The notes: generated by a model not told the origin, from the sequence alone. A stretch of DNA of 64,000 nt from Nakamurella multipartita DSM 44233 (GCF_000024365.1 NC_013235.1:5518001-5582000), one strand, 5' to 3'. Shown: positions 1 to 7,874, counted from the first letter of the stretch. Made by a program: numbers and translations.

Positions 1-323
1 TGTCGCCCGAAGGGCTGGCCGCCGAGGCCGCGGCCGGAGCGCTGGTGGTCGACACCCGGCCGGTCGAGCAACGCGAGCGGGACGGGCCGCTGCCCGGCGC
101 AATCGTCGTCGACCGCAACGTGTTGGAGTGGCGGCTGGACCCGACCTCGGCACACCGGCTGCCCGTCGCGACCGACCACGACCGGCGGATCATCGTGGTC
201 TGCAACGAGGGGTACAGCTCCAGCCTGGCCGCGGCCACCCTGCGGGACCTGGGCCTGCACCGGGCGACCGATCTGGTCGGCGGGTACCACGCCTGGCGGC
301 AGCATCGGGCCGAGCAGCCCTGA
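1..323 (+). CDS. Rhodanese-like domain protein, 5' end outside window
   Basis: The reading frame is open from the first bases of the window (codons from base 3), so the N-terminus is missing. About 107 residues are visible. They form the C-terminal half of a single rhodanese fold: a VVDTR strand, a PGA turn, then IIVVCNEGYSS, where the Cys (codon at 201-203) is in the position of the active-site persulfide cysteine of sulfurtransferases, and a final GGYHAW motif typical of the domain end. Family knowledge indicates sulfur-carrier chemistry with an unknown acceptor. It ends 5 bp from the convergent winged-helix gene. The fold is well supported; the substrate is not. Confidence 0.85.
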   Translation, partial: SPEGLAAEAAAGALVVDTRPVEQRERDGPLPGAIVVDRNVLEWRLDPTSAHRLPVATDHDRRIIVVCNEGYSSSLAAATLRDLGLHRATDLVGGYHAWRQHRAEQP

Positions 324-327
324 TCGT

Positions 328-1506
328 TCAGCCGGCGACCAGGTCGCGGTCCAGCGGCACCCGGAACTTGGGGATGACCCGGGCCGGCCCGATCCACTCC
401 TGCAGGCGGGCCGCCTCGGCCGCGACGGCGGCGCCGGCCGCCGCGCCGATGTCGGTCAGCAGCCGGGTCACCACCTCACCGGAGGGTCGCTGCGCCCAGC
501 CGCCGACCACCCGGCCGTCACACCACACGGTCGGCCCGATGTTGCCGGTGCGGTCGAACAGCAGCGGTTTGAACTCGGGCGGGAAGTACCAGTCGCGCTC
601 GATCCAGCCCATCGGCGTCGGATCGAGCGCGGGCAGCAGGGCCACCCACGGCGCCGGGACCGGGACCGGATCCAGATCCGCGGCGAGCACGGCCCCGGGC
701 CCGTCGTCGAGGTCGATGTCGACGGCGCCGGCGGCGGCCAGCGCGGCCTTGGTGTCGCGGCCGTTCCACCCGGTCCACCAGGCGACGTCGGCCACCGTGG
801 CCGGCCCGAACCGGGCCAGCCAGGCCCGCACCAGCCCGGCCCGAGCCACCGCCGGATCGAGCTCGGCGATGCCGTTCGGGAACCAGCTCTCGATCGGCCC
901 CCACTCGTACTGGGCACCGGTCCAGGCACCCTTGGTGCGCCCGCGCACGACCAGCCCGTCGGCGGCCATCAGGTTCAACACCCGGGTGGTGATGGTGCTC
1001 GACCCGCCGTAGGCCTTGCCCTCGGCGTAGACGAGCTTGGTCCGCAGCCGCGGCTCGGCGGTGGACAGCGCCGTCGCCGGCGACCCGCCGGTGGTCCGCA
1101 CGAGTTCGTGCACCGACCCCTCCACGTCGGCCAGCCAGGCGCCCGGTGCCTGCACCACCGCCGTGAGGTCCTTGATCAGCGCCGCCCGCAGCCGAGCAGC
1201 GACCGCGTCGGACGACGATCGCTGCACCAGCGCCACCAGGTCCGACGGCACGACGAACATCGTCCGGCGCATGCCCAGCATCCGGACCAGCGACCGGTCC
1301 TCGTACAGCGCGCGGCCCAGGTCGTCCGGAGCCAGGTCCGCCGCGCGCGCCGCCACCGAGAGGTAGACCGTGGCCGGGTCGGTCGCGTGCAGTACCAGCA
1401 CGTCGGCGGCAACCGCGCCGGCCGGGCGGCCGACCGATCGGGCGGCCAGGCCATGGCGGAGGCCGAGCCGGGCCCGGCGCTGCTCGACGGTGATGCGTTG
1501 CCCCAT
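328..1506 (-). CDS. Winged-helix DNA-binding domain protein (HTH_42-like, PF06224 family)
   Basis: A 392-residue soluble protein resembling the actinobacterial winged-helix DNA-binding family (PF06224; relatives include DNA-repair-associated YcaQ/AlkX proteins). Visible family features are the N-terminal VLVLHATDPATVYLS segment, the LVRMLGMRRTMFVVP segment near residues 70-90, and a C-terminal DRTGNIGPTVWCDGRVVGGWAQ stretch, given here in parts: DRTGNIGPTVW followed by CDGRVVGGW. Length is normal for the family. The ATG start is used because the conserved part begins soon after it. The gene is monocistronic, converges on the rhodanese gene, and its upstream side carries one copy of the 39-bp dispersed repeat. 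Function in this organism is not evident. Confidence 0.8.
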   Translation of the reverse strand: MGQRITVEQRRARLGLRHGLAARSVGRPAGAVAADVLVLHATDPATVYLSVAARAADLAPDDLGRALYEDRSLVRMLGMRRTMFVVPSDLVALVQRSSSDAVAARLRAALIKDLTAVVQAPGAWLADVEGSVHELVRTTGGSPATALSTAEPRLRTKLVYAEGKAYGGSSTITTRVLNLMAADGLVVRGRTKGAWTGAQYEWGPIESWFPNGIAELDPAVARAGLVRAWLARFGPATVADVAWWTGWNGRDTKAALAAAGAVDIDLDDGPGAVLAADLDPVPVPAPWVALLPALDPTPMGWIERDWYFPPEFKPLLFDRTGNIGPTVWCDGRVVGGWAQRPSGEVVTRLLTDIGAAAGAAVAAEAARLQEWIGPARVIPKFRVPLDRDLVAG

Positions 1507-1572
1507 CGACCCACTCTCGCACCCGGGCCGTCTCGGAGAGCGGCGGGCCGGACGGCGACGGGGTGGATGCCG

Positions 1573-1611
1573 GCGCGGATGAAGCAGGCGACTGTCGTCC
1601 CAGCCGTCACC
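1573..1611 (+). repeat. 39-bp dispersed element, copy A
   Basis: This copy begins GCGCGGATGAAG and ends CCGTCACC. The same 39-bp layout (GCGCGGATGA, then GACT near position 18, then CCGTC near the end) occurs at 21993-22031 on the same strand, and at 43520-43558 and 43600-43638 on the opposite strand. It lies in the gap between the winged-helix gene and the IS110 remnant. Confidence 0.75.
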
Positions 1612-1733
1612 AACGACGTCGGTTCCGCCGCGCCGGAGTAATTGACACGAAAGTCTTCAGGGCGCGCGGCTCTCAGGGCACGGTGCAGGGTGGGGCGTCC
1701 GTGACGGAGCTCCAGCGGTGCTGCAGGTGAGGG

Positions 1734-2376
1734 TCAGGCGGTTTTCGGGAGGGGTTCGAAGTGGGCGGCGTAGCCCAGTTCTTGGGCTTGGCGGGTGATC
1801 CGGCGAAGGACGTTCTGGGGGTGGCGTCGCTGGTGGTATCCGGCGCCGAGTTCGCGGTAGGGCTGGTTGCTGACCAGCATGTGCCAGATCGAGCGCAGGA
1901 TGCTGTGCTCGAGCGCGACGATGGTCTTCAGTCCACCGATGCGTGGTTTGAGGCGGTGATGACGGTCCTGCAGGAACGTGTCGTGGACTTGCATGCTGGA
2001 CATGGCGGCCTGGCCCAGCGCGCCTTTGAGGTAGGAGTTCCCGGGTCTGGTCCTGGCTTTCTGGTTGACCTGGGCGGATTGATGGTGGCCCGGACAGATG
2101 CCGGCCCAGGACGCCAGGTGTCCGGCGGTGGGGAACTTGCTCATGTCCGCACCGGTCTCGGCGATGATGACGACCGCGATCTGTTCGCTGACCCCGGGGA
2201 TGGTGATCAGGAGTCGGAGCTGGCCGCGAAAGGGTTCGATCACCACCTCGATCTGGCTGCTCAGTTCCTCGATCGCCGCGGTCAACTGATCGATGACCTG
2301 TAGATGCAGTTTGAGCATGAACGCGTGGTGGCCGGTGAACCGGCCGGTCATGGCCATGGTCAGCTGCTCACGCTTG
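1734..2376 (-). pseudogene. IS110 transposase, C-terminal fragment
   Basis: This encodes the C-terminal Transposase_20 domain of an IS116/IS110/IS902-type transposase. The segment ITIPGVSEQIAVVIIAETGAD is the helix-hairpin-helix-like region (shown in its first part, ITIPGVSEQ), and HLASWAGICPGHH contains the conserved Ser of the ASWAG motif, thought to be the nucleophile in this family. Reading continues to a natural stop at 1734. Its apparent ATG start is only an internal methionine inside the 52-bp repeat; the true N-terminus lies at 7874. It is probably not translated as a functional enzyme. Confidence 0.85.
2325..2376. repeat. 52-bp direct repeat, left copy, flanking the IS256 element
   Basis: This segment of IS110 coding sequence is identical to 3891-3942 and lies immediately outside the left end of the IS256-type element. 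It encodes the REQLTMAMTGRFTGHH region of the IS110 transposase. A 52-bp flanking duplication is much longer than the 8-9 bp usual for IS256 elements. Confidence 0.85.
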
Positions 2377-3890
2377 AGGCTGTCAAGTTTTCTGTGTAAG
2401 TCGCGATGTTGATCTTGGGTTGGGGTTGGTCAGCTGATCCTGGGGGTGATGCGGTCGGGGTATTGGATGGCCAGTGCACCGAGCGCGGGTTTCCAACCGG
2501 TGGTGACCTGGCCCTCGACGAGCCGGCCCTCGGCGGTGCGTCCGACTCGTTTGCCCTTCTCCGCGGCCCGGTCCCGGGCGCGTTTGTCCTCGATATCGCG
2601 GATGGCCAGCCACAGCAGCTTGACCACTGCGTCGTCGTTGGGGAAGTGCCCGCGGTTCTTGATGATCTTGCGGAGCTGGTAGTTCAACGACTCGATCGCG
2701 TTCGTGGTGTAGATGATCTTGCGGACCGGCCATGGGAACGCCAGGAACGGGATGAACCGGTCCCAGGCGTCCTGCCAGGTCCGCAGGCAGGCCGGGTAGC
2801 GGCGGGCCAGATCGGTCTCGGCGAACGTCAACAGCGCCGTCTCGGCGGCGTCCACGGTCGGGGCGGTGTAGATCGTCTTGAGCTGGGCCACGACAGCCCG
2901 CCGGTCGGTGTAGGACACGAACCGCATCGAGGCCCGGATCAGGTGGACCACACACGTTTGGACGGTCGTCCGCGGCCAGGTCGCCTCGATCGCCTCGGGT
3001 AGCCCGGTCAGCCCGTCGCAACACACGATCAGCACGTCCTTGACGCCCCGGTTGGCCAGCTCGGCGCAGACCCCGGCCCAGAACTTGGCGCCCTCGGTGG
3101 ACTGCACCCAGATCCCCAGCACGTGCTTGATCCCGGCCATATCGACGCCGACGGCGATGTACGCGCTCTTGTTCCGAACCTGGTGCCCGTCGCGGACCTT
3201 CACCACGATCGCGTCCAGGTACATGATCGGGTAGAGCTCTTCCAACGGCCGGGACTGCCAGGCCTTGACCTCTTCCAGGACCGCGTCGGTGATCTTGCTG
3301 ATCGTGTCGTGGGACAGCTCGGTGCCCAGTGTCCGGGCCAGATGGGCCTGGATATCGCGGACGGTCATGCCGCCGGCGTAGAGGCTGATGATCTGCTCGT
3401 CCAACCCGCCCAGGCGGCGTTGGCCCTTGGGCACCAGCCGCGGCTCGAACGTCGACTTGCGGTCCCGCGGCACGCTCAACGGAACCGGACCGACCTCGGT
3501 CGAGAGCGTTTTCGGGGTGTGCCCGTTCCGACTGTTCGGCGAGCCCCGACCAGCCGGGTCGCCCGCTTCGTAGCCCAGGTGCCCGGTCAATTCCGCGGCC
3601 AGGCCTCGTTCGAGCACAGCCTTGATCATCTCCGGCAAGAACCCGCCCTCGCCGGTCAACCTGACCCCGCCGGCCTCGGCGCGGTCGATCAACTCATCCA
3701 GCCACACGTCGTCGGCCAGCAACTCCCGCAGCTGCCGACCAGTCGACCGGGCCGGACCCGGCACCTCATCATCGACCGGCGACGACGGCACCGATGAGGA
3801 CTGCTCGGTCATGGTCATGATCCGCTCCTTCGCGAGGCACCCGCCTCAGCATCCGATCGCGGTTCCTACACAGACCATCTGACACGCCCC
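2377..3890 (-). mobile_element. IS256-family insertion sequence
   Basis: About 1,514 bp carrying one transposase gene. The ends are imperfect inverted repeats. The left end reads GGCTGTCAAG...TCTGTGTAAG and the reverse complement of the right end reads GGCGTGTCAG...TCTGTGTAGG, with one base of length difference. Matching ends, the Mutator-type transposase and the flanking duplicated IS110 sequence define the element. It sits inside the C-terminal part of the IS110 transposase gene and looks intact. Confidence 0.85.
2430..3818 (-). CDS. IS256 family transposase (Mutator type)
   Basis: A 462-residue DDE-type transposase that catalyses cut-and-paste or circle-type movement of its own element. 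Recognisable Mutator-family blocks are the N-terminal HLGYEAGDPAGRGSPNSRNG segment (first part HLGYEAGD), LDAIVVKVRDG with the first catalytic Asp, the CCDGLTGLPEAIEATWP block with the second Asp, TCVVHLIR, and YTTNAIESLN carrying the catalytic Glu. Length is normal (about 400-460). It fills almost the whole element and has no frameshift, so it could be active. An ATG two codons inside is an equally possible start. Confidence 0.95.
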   Translation of the reverse strand: MTMTEQSSSVPSSPVDDEVPGPARSTGRQLRELLADDVWLDELIDRAEAGGVRLTGEGGFLPEMIKAVLERGLAAELTGHLGYEAGDPAGRGSPNSRNGHTPKTLSTEVGPVPLSVPRDRKSTFEPRLVPKGQRRLGGLDEQIISLYAGGMTVRDIQAHLARTLGTELSHDTISKITDAVLEEVKAWQSRPLEELYPIMYLDAIVVKVRDGHQVRNKSAYIAVGVDMAGIKHVLGIWVQSTEGAKFWAGVCAELANRGVKDVLIVCCDGLTGLPEAIEATWPRTTVQTCVVHLIRASMRFVSYTDRRAVVAQLKTIYTAPTVDAAETALLTFAETDLARRYPACLRTWQDAWDRFIPFLAFPWPVRKIIYTTNAIESLNYQLRKIIKNRGHFPNDDAVVKLLWLAIRDIEDKRARDRAAEKGKRVGRTAEGRLVEGQVTTGWKPALGALAIQYPDRITPRIS

Positions 3891-3942
3891 GTGGTGGCCG
3901 GTGAACCGGCCGGTCATGGCCATGGTCAGCTGCTCACGCTTG
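3891..3942. repeat. 52-bp direct repeat, right copy, flanking the IS256 element
   Basis: Exact second copy of 2325-2376, starting directly after the right end of the IS256-type element. Deleting the element with one copy rejoins the IS110 reading frame. Confidence 0.85.
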
Positions 3943-4004
3943 CCTTTGAGCGAAGCCTTGGCCAACCCGGCCAGCACCTTGGGATCACGCTCACCGGCGA
4001 CCAA
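3891..4004 (-). pseudogene. IS110 transposase, central fragment
   Basis: A short minus-strand piece encoding LVAGERDPKVLAGLAKASLK and the following KREQLTMAMTGRFTGHH, the linker between the N-terminal RuvC-like and C-terminal domains of the IS110 transposase. It is bounded by the ACCAA target duplication of the 4005-7329 transposon on one side and the IS256 element on the other. It continues in frame into 2324-1734 and is continued upstream by 7330-7874. Confidence 0.85.
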
Positions 4005-4138
4005 TGTTGACCGGCGCTCTTCTTGGCGATGATGGCGTCGTTGTTGTTGACGATGGGCTGGGTGTTGAAAGGCCCCGCCCGGTGGTGCTGGGCGGGGCCG
4101 TGGTGGTCGTGGTGACGTGGTCGTCGTCGGAGTGATGT

Positions 4139-4954
4139 TTAGTCGCCGCCGGTTTCGGCGATCGCGGCGCGGGCGGATTTCTCGTCGACGATGGCTTGGT
4201 TGCGGGCGAACGCAGCGGTCAGCGCGTTGATCGCGAGGTTGTTGACGGCGCGGGGGTAGCCGCGGGCGGCGTTGTGGATCAGGGTGATGGCGTCGCCGCT
4301 GAACAGGGTGTCGCTGCGGCCGGCGATTTTGAGGTGGTGGGTGAGGTAGTCGGCGGTTTCCTGGTCGGTCATCCCGGTCAGGGTGCAGCGCACGGAGATC
4401 CGTTGGTCCAGGGCGGCGAGCACCCCGAGGCGGAGCCGGTGCCGCAGGGTGGGTTGCCCGACGAGCAGGGCTGCGAACGGGCTGCCGGAGTCCATGTCGT
4501 GGTTGGACAGCATGCGTAGTGCTTCGAGTTGCTGGTTGTCCAGCAGGTGGGCTTCGTCGATGACCACGACGGGGGTGCGGCCGCGTTCGGCGTGTTCGGC
4601 GGCCAGGGCGTCGGCGGCTTGCGGGGCCAGGGTCGCGGTGTAGAACGACGGGGTCCGGCCGAGGGCGGCGACGATGTGGTGGAGCATGCCGCGGACCCCG
4701 ACGGAGGGGTTGGGCAGGTAGATGACGACGTGTCGGCTGCTGTCCAGGGCGGCGGTGGCGGCGCGGACGGCGACGGTCTTGCCGGCGCCGACCTCGCCGG
4801 TGATCACGCCGAGGGCGTGTTGGTCGACGCACCAGCTGATCCGGGCGATCGCTTCGCCCAGTCCGCGGTGCCGGTGCAGCATGCCCGGGGCCAGGTTCCG
4901 GCCGAACGGCATGCGGGTGAACCCGTAGTGGGCCTGGAGCCGTTGCACGCTCAT
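4139..4954 (-). CDS. AAA ATPase of transposon (ExeA/TniB-like)
   Basis: A 271-residue AAA+ ATPase. Walker A is GEVGAGKT (residues 53-60) and Walker B is VVVIDEAH (129-136), followed by a sensor-type region and GYPRAVNNLA near residue 235, typical of ExeA/TniB-like proteins. In Tn402- and Mu-like systems such ATPases bind target DNA and activate the transposase. It overlaps the upstream transposase gene by 4 bp (ATGA), indicating translational coupling. It is the last gene of the transposon, about 130 bp from its left end. No TniQ-type gene follows. The ATPase call is firm; the role is inferred from context. Confidence 0.9.
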   Translation of the reverse strand: MSVQRLQAHYGFTRMPFGRNLAPGMLHRHRGLGEAIARISWCVDQHALGVITGEVGAGKTVAVRAATAALDSSRHVVIYLPNPSVGVRGMLHHIVAALGRTPSFYTATLAPQAADALAAEHAERGRTPVVVIDEAHLLDNQQLEALRMLSNHDMDSGSPFAALLVGQPTLRHRLRLGVLAALDQRISVRCTLTGMTDQETADYLTHHLKIAGRSDTLFSGDAITLIHNAARGYPRAVNNLAINALTAAFARNQAIVDEKSARAAIAETGGD

Positions 4955-6423
4955 CCGGCCACCCCCGGCCGTTCGCCCTGGTCGGGTCGGTCGTGGGTGT
5001 TGATGTCGGCCAGGGCGTCGTCGATGCTGAGCTGTCCGGGCAGTTCACCGGGGTAGAGGGCGTGGTAGTTGATCTTCTGATCGGTGGTGATCTGTTGTTG
5101 GTGGTCCTGCGCAACCAGCGCGAGGTAGTCGATCCCGGTCCGCGGTGTAGTGGCCGGCTCCGGGGTTTCGGGTCGCGCTTTGGGGTGGGTGTGCCGGTGG
5201 ATGCGGTGCGGCACGGCCGGCCCGTGATCGCGGCCGTCGTAGCGGACGCGGATGGTTTCCAGGTCGAACGGGGAGAACACCAACTCGACCTTCCGGCCGG
5301 CCAGGACCTGGTCGACCTGGTAGGTGTTGCCGTGCAGCGACACCGTCGCGGTCTTGGTCACCACCCGTTGTTCGGACCACAGGAACGCCTCGGTCAGATC
5401 GGCCGGGGTCGGCATGGCCGGGGACCGGCCGGCCCGCTGCCACCCGTCGTTCCAGCGTTGCAAAGGGGTTTGCCCGGTCTCGGAATGGACGCGGTGGTGG
5501 TAGGACGCTTCGACCCACGCGGTGAACGATCCGTTGAGTTCCAGCAGCGCCTGGGCCGGGGTCATGATCGCGTCGCGGACCTTCTCGGCGGTGCTGTCTT
5601 CGATCTCGACGAGGAACTGGTCCCGCACGCTGCGGAACCAGCGTTCGATCTTGCCCCGCCCCTGCGGCTGGCCGGGACGGGAGTGGACCAGCCGGATCCC
5701 GAGCACCGCGCAGGCCCGCAGCAGCCAGTTGTCGACGAACGCGGACCCGTTGTCGACGTAGACCGAGCCGGGGACGCCGCGGCTGCCCAGGGCGGGTTGC
5801 AGGGCCGCGGCCAGTCGGACGGTGTCCTCGGCGAACCCGAACCGGTACCCCACGGCCAGCCGTGAATGATCATCAAGGAAAGCGAACAGGTAGGTTTTCC
5901 GGCCGGCGACCCTGGGGCCGTGCAGGGCGTCACCGACCCACCGTTCGTTGCAGTCCGGGGCCTCGAACCGGCCGAACACGGCCGGGCCGGCGCCGCCGGG
6001 GACCATCAGGTCCAGCCGGTGAAAATGTCGTAGCAGCGTCGTTTCCGACGGTGACCAACCCGTGCTGGCTCGCAGGATCCGCGCGACCTGGGCGACCGTG
6101 CGGTCCGGGTTCTCCCGTTTCAGGGCGGCGGCCAGCTCGAACACCTGGGCGTCGATCCGGGCGCCGGGCTGCCGGGGTGACGGGGACAGGGCCTCGAACC
6201 CGCCGCCCCGGTAGCGGCGGATCCACCGGTCCAACGATTCCCGTGAGTACCGGACCCGGCCGCCGAACGGGCCGTCGTGGTCCCGGTCGGCGATCGCCCG
6301 GACGATCCGGCCGCGTTGCTTGGTCGAGAGCCCGGGTTCCAGGGCCGGGCAGATCAGTTGATATCGGAACAACGCGATCTGCTGCGCCCGTTCCCGTTGT
6401 TTGACCGTGTCCACGCTCATCAC
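4951..6423 (-). CDS. DDE transposase/integrase (TniA/Mu-like, DD35E)
   Basis: A 490-residue transposase. Order of parts: N-terminal helix-turn-helix (RYSRESLDRWIRRYR near 58-72, consistent with end binding), rve catalytic core with D165 (VGDALHG), D224 (VYVDNGS) and E260 (GKIERW), spaced 59 and 35 residues as in DD35E enzymes, then a Mu-type C-terminal beta-barrel region near 355-400. All catalytic residues are present. Start is GTG 6423 or the adjacent ATG 6420; an AAGGACGG stretch sits upstream of both. It is coupled to the ATPase gene by a 4-bp overlap and preceded by the zinc-ribbon gene in the same direction. Confidence 0.92.
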   Translation of the reverse strand: MMSVDTVKQRERAQQIALFRYQLICPALEPGLSTKQRGRIVRAIADRDHDGPFGGRVRYSRESLDRWIRRYRGGGFEALSPSPRQPGARIDAQVFELAAALKRENPDRTVAQVARILRASTGWSPSETTLLRHFHRLDLMVPGGAGPAVFGRFEAPDCNERWVGDALHGPRVAGRKTYLFAFLDDHSRLAVGYRFGFAEDTVRLAAALQPALGSRGVPGSVYVDNGSAFVDNWLLRACAVLGIRLVHSRPGQPQGRGKIERWFRSVRDQFLVEIEDSTAEKVRDAIMTPAQALLELNGSFTAWVEASYHHRVHSETGQTPLQRWNDGWQRAGRSPAMPTPADLTEAFLWSEQRVVTKTATVSLHGNTYQVDQVLAGRKVELVFSPFDLETIRVRYDGRDHGPAVPHRIHRHTHPKARPETPEPATTPRTGIDYLALVAQDHQQQITTDQKINYHALYPGELPGQLSIDDALADINTHDRPDQGERPGVAG

Positions 6424-6528
6424 ACACCCGTCCTTCGCCGCTCAAGCTGCCCGGCAGGTGTTGCCGGGCAAGGGTCTTCGCGACGATCCCGGACCACCAG
6501 CCGCGGCGTCAGGGGCAGCTCGTGTTGA

Positions 6529-7122
6529 TCAACACGGTGTCGACGGCCGGGGCCAGCCCGGGGACAGGAGCCGACCACCCGAGGACGCGCAGGCGACCTG
6601 AGCGGCCGTCACCGTGCCGACCAACCCGGCCGACCCGAACCGGGACGTGATCGCCAGCCAGGCCGCGGCGACCGCGGCCACCACGTCCCGCCAGGCGTCG
6701 CCCGCCGCGTCCGGGACGGCCTGGTCCACGCCGGCCCGGCGGGTGACCACGGTGAAATGCACCCGGACCGGCTCGAGCCGGGTGCTCATCCGGCGCAGCC
6801 ACCCACGAGCGGTCGACGTCGGCGTCCCGACCAGGGCAGCGATCGTTCGGTGTCCGTGGCCGGCCGCCCGCGCGACCAACGCGGTCCAGATCACCGCGGC
6901 CGCGTCAGCCCGCCGCAGCAGCACCGTGACCGGCAGCAACACGTGCGTGACCAGGCACAACGAACACCTGGCCCGGCGGGGCTGCAGCGTCCCGACGCCA
7001 CGGACCTCACGTCGGCGGGCCCACCCCCACGGGGTCAGCACCCCCGGGCAGACCGGACACGGCACCCCGCCGGCTGTCAACCGGGACTCGACCAGAACCT
7101 GATCCGCCTCTACCGTGACCAA
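6529..7122 (-). CDS. DUF6431-like zinc-ribbon/HTH protein of transposon
   Basis: A 197-residue protein from a TTG start. A GGAGG at 7129-7133 lies 6 bases upstream, and the conserved part starts here. The longer reading frame from 7311 begins only 18 bp inside the transposon end and crosses a hairpin, so it is unlikely. Two CxxC pairs (C22/C25 and C53/C56) form a probable zinc ribbon, followed by an HTH-like stretch around RTIAALVGTPTSTARGW. It resembles proteins grouped as DUF6431 that accompany this transposase/ATPase pair in other actinobacteria (from memory, unverified). Roles in regulation or target choice are possible; none is shown. Confidence 0.65.
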   Translation of the reverse strand: MVTVEADQVLVESRLTAGGVPCPVCPGVLTPWGWARRREVRGVGTLQPRRARCSLCLVTHVLLPVTVLLRRADAAAVIWTALVARAAGHGHRTIAALVGTPTSTARGWLRRMSTRLEPVRVHFTVVTRRAGVDQAVPDAAGDAWRDVVAAVAAAWLAITSRFGSAGLVGTVTAAQVACASSGGRLLSPGWPRPSTPC

Positions 7123-7147
7123 CGGGTGCCTCCGTGCATCCGAGCAC

Positions 7148-7191
7148 GGCCCTCCCGCACAGGTCTTCCCGGACACGTCGGCGGGAGGGCC
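7148..7191 (-). promoter_or_regulatory. Hairpin ahead of the transposon's first gene
   Basis: GGCCCTCCCGC at 7148-7158 is the exact inverse of GCGGGAGGGCC at 7181-7191, with a 22-base loop. It lies 26 bases upstream of the TTG start of the zinc-ribbon gene and inside the transposon right end. There is no T tract. It could block read-through from outside promoters or control translation. Confidence 0.55.
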
Positions 7192-7329
7192 GTTGTCCAA
7201 TTTTCCGATGCTGGTCACACTGACGGTGACGACCACCAGACTCAACCCACCAGCAGCCGCCGCACGTTCATCGGCAGCATCGATGACGAAGCACGGGTCA
7301 GCGGTCGTCATCCAGGGCGGTGGTCAACA

Positions 7330-7874
7330 ACCAATGCCTCCAGCATCAACCGGCACGAGACCCCGTTGATCCTGGTAGCGACAGATGTCAGCTTGATACC
7401 CGCGTCTTCGAGCACGGACTGCAACCGGTTGTACTCGCGGGCGCGGTCCCTGGTCAGGTCCGCATGGGTGCGGGTCAGGTCCCGCAGCACCCGGATCGGT
7501 GGTGGCGGCACCAGCGAACCCCGGACCAGGCCGTGGGCGGCCAGATCGGCCAACCACTGAGCGTCCGACACATCCCTTTTCCGGCCAGGGAGACCTTTGA
7601 CGTGCCGCGGATTGACCAGCATCACCTCGAACGGTGCATCTTCTAACAGGTAGTAAAACGGCTTCCAGTAGTCGCCGGTCGATTCCATCACCACCAGCGT
7701 GACTCGCTGCTCGAGCAGGAACGTCCGCAACGCAAGGATCTGATCGGTCATCGACCCGAACGTGGTGACCTCGTTCCGGTAACGGCCACCCGGGGCGCCC
7801 GGCACCCGGATACACACCTTCACATCACGCTTGGAAATGTCCATCCCGGCGCAGCGCTCATGCAGCACTTCCAC
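7330..7874 (-). pseudogene. IS110 transposase, N-terminal fragment
   Basis: This encodes the RuvC-like DEDD domain of an IS110 transposase from GTG 7874. VLHERCAGMDISKRDVKV carries the first catalytic Asp, VMESTGDYWKPFYYLLE the Glu, and GRKRDVSDAQWLADL the C-terminal acidic residues. The frame runs cleanly into LMLEALV and is then cut by the transposon end at 7329; the next residues (AGERDPK) are at 3999 downward. Upstream reading from 8120 is a non-coding extension. The fragment alone lacks the serine-bearing domain and should be inactive. Confidence 0.85.

Larger units (their letters stand above)
4005..7329 (-). mobile_element. TGT/ACA-ended DDE transposon with ATPase and DUF6431-like gene (3,325 bp)
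   Basis: The left end starts TGTTGACCGG and the right end finishes GGTCAACA, an 8-bp terminal inverted repeat beginning with TGT. The 5 bp ACCAA occur directly outside both ends (4000-4004 and 7330-7334), as expected for a target duplication. A further TGTTGAC lies at 4045-4051, as a possible transposase-binding repeat. TGT ends with a 5-bp duplication are known from Mu/Tn7/Tn402-like elements. Inside are three minus-strand genes: zinc-ribbon protein, DDE transposase, ATPase. The target is the IS110 transposase gene, whose frame is restored on removal. Confidence 0.9.
1734..7874 (-). mobile_element. IS110-family element split by two later insertions
   Basis: Three minus-strand pieces (7874-7330, 4004-3891 and 2324-1734) are consecutive parts of one IS110-type transposase. 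Joining them after removing the 4005-7329 transposon with one ACCAA copy, and the 2377-3890 element with one 52-bp repeat copy, leaves 1,245 bp, exactly 415 codons including the stop, with no frameshift. This is the usual IS110 transposase length. The outer limits of the element are not resolved because IS110 elements have no clear terminal inverted repeats. A shared ttgacac at 1642-1648 and 7968-7974 could mark them but could equally be chance. The lack of decay suggests the insertions are recent. Confidence 0.8.

Noticed and set aside
7122-7311. Longer start (7311) of the transposon zinc-ribbon protein
   Set aside because: It would begin 18 bp inside the transposon end and translate a hairpin; GGAGG supports the TTG at 7122.
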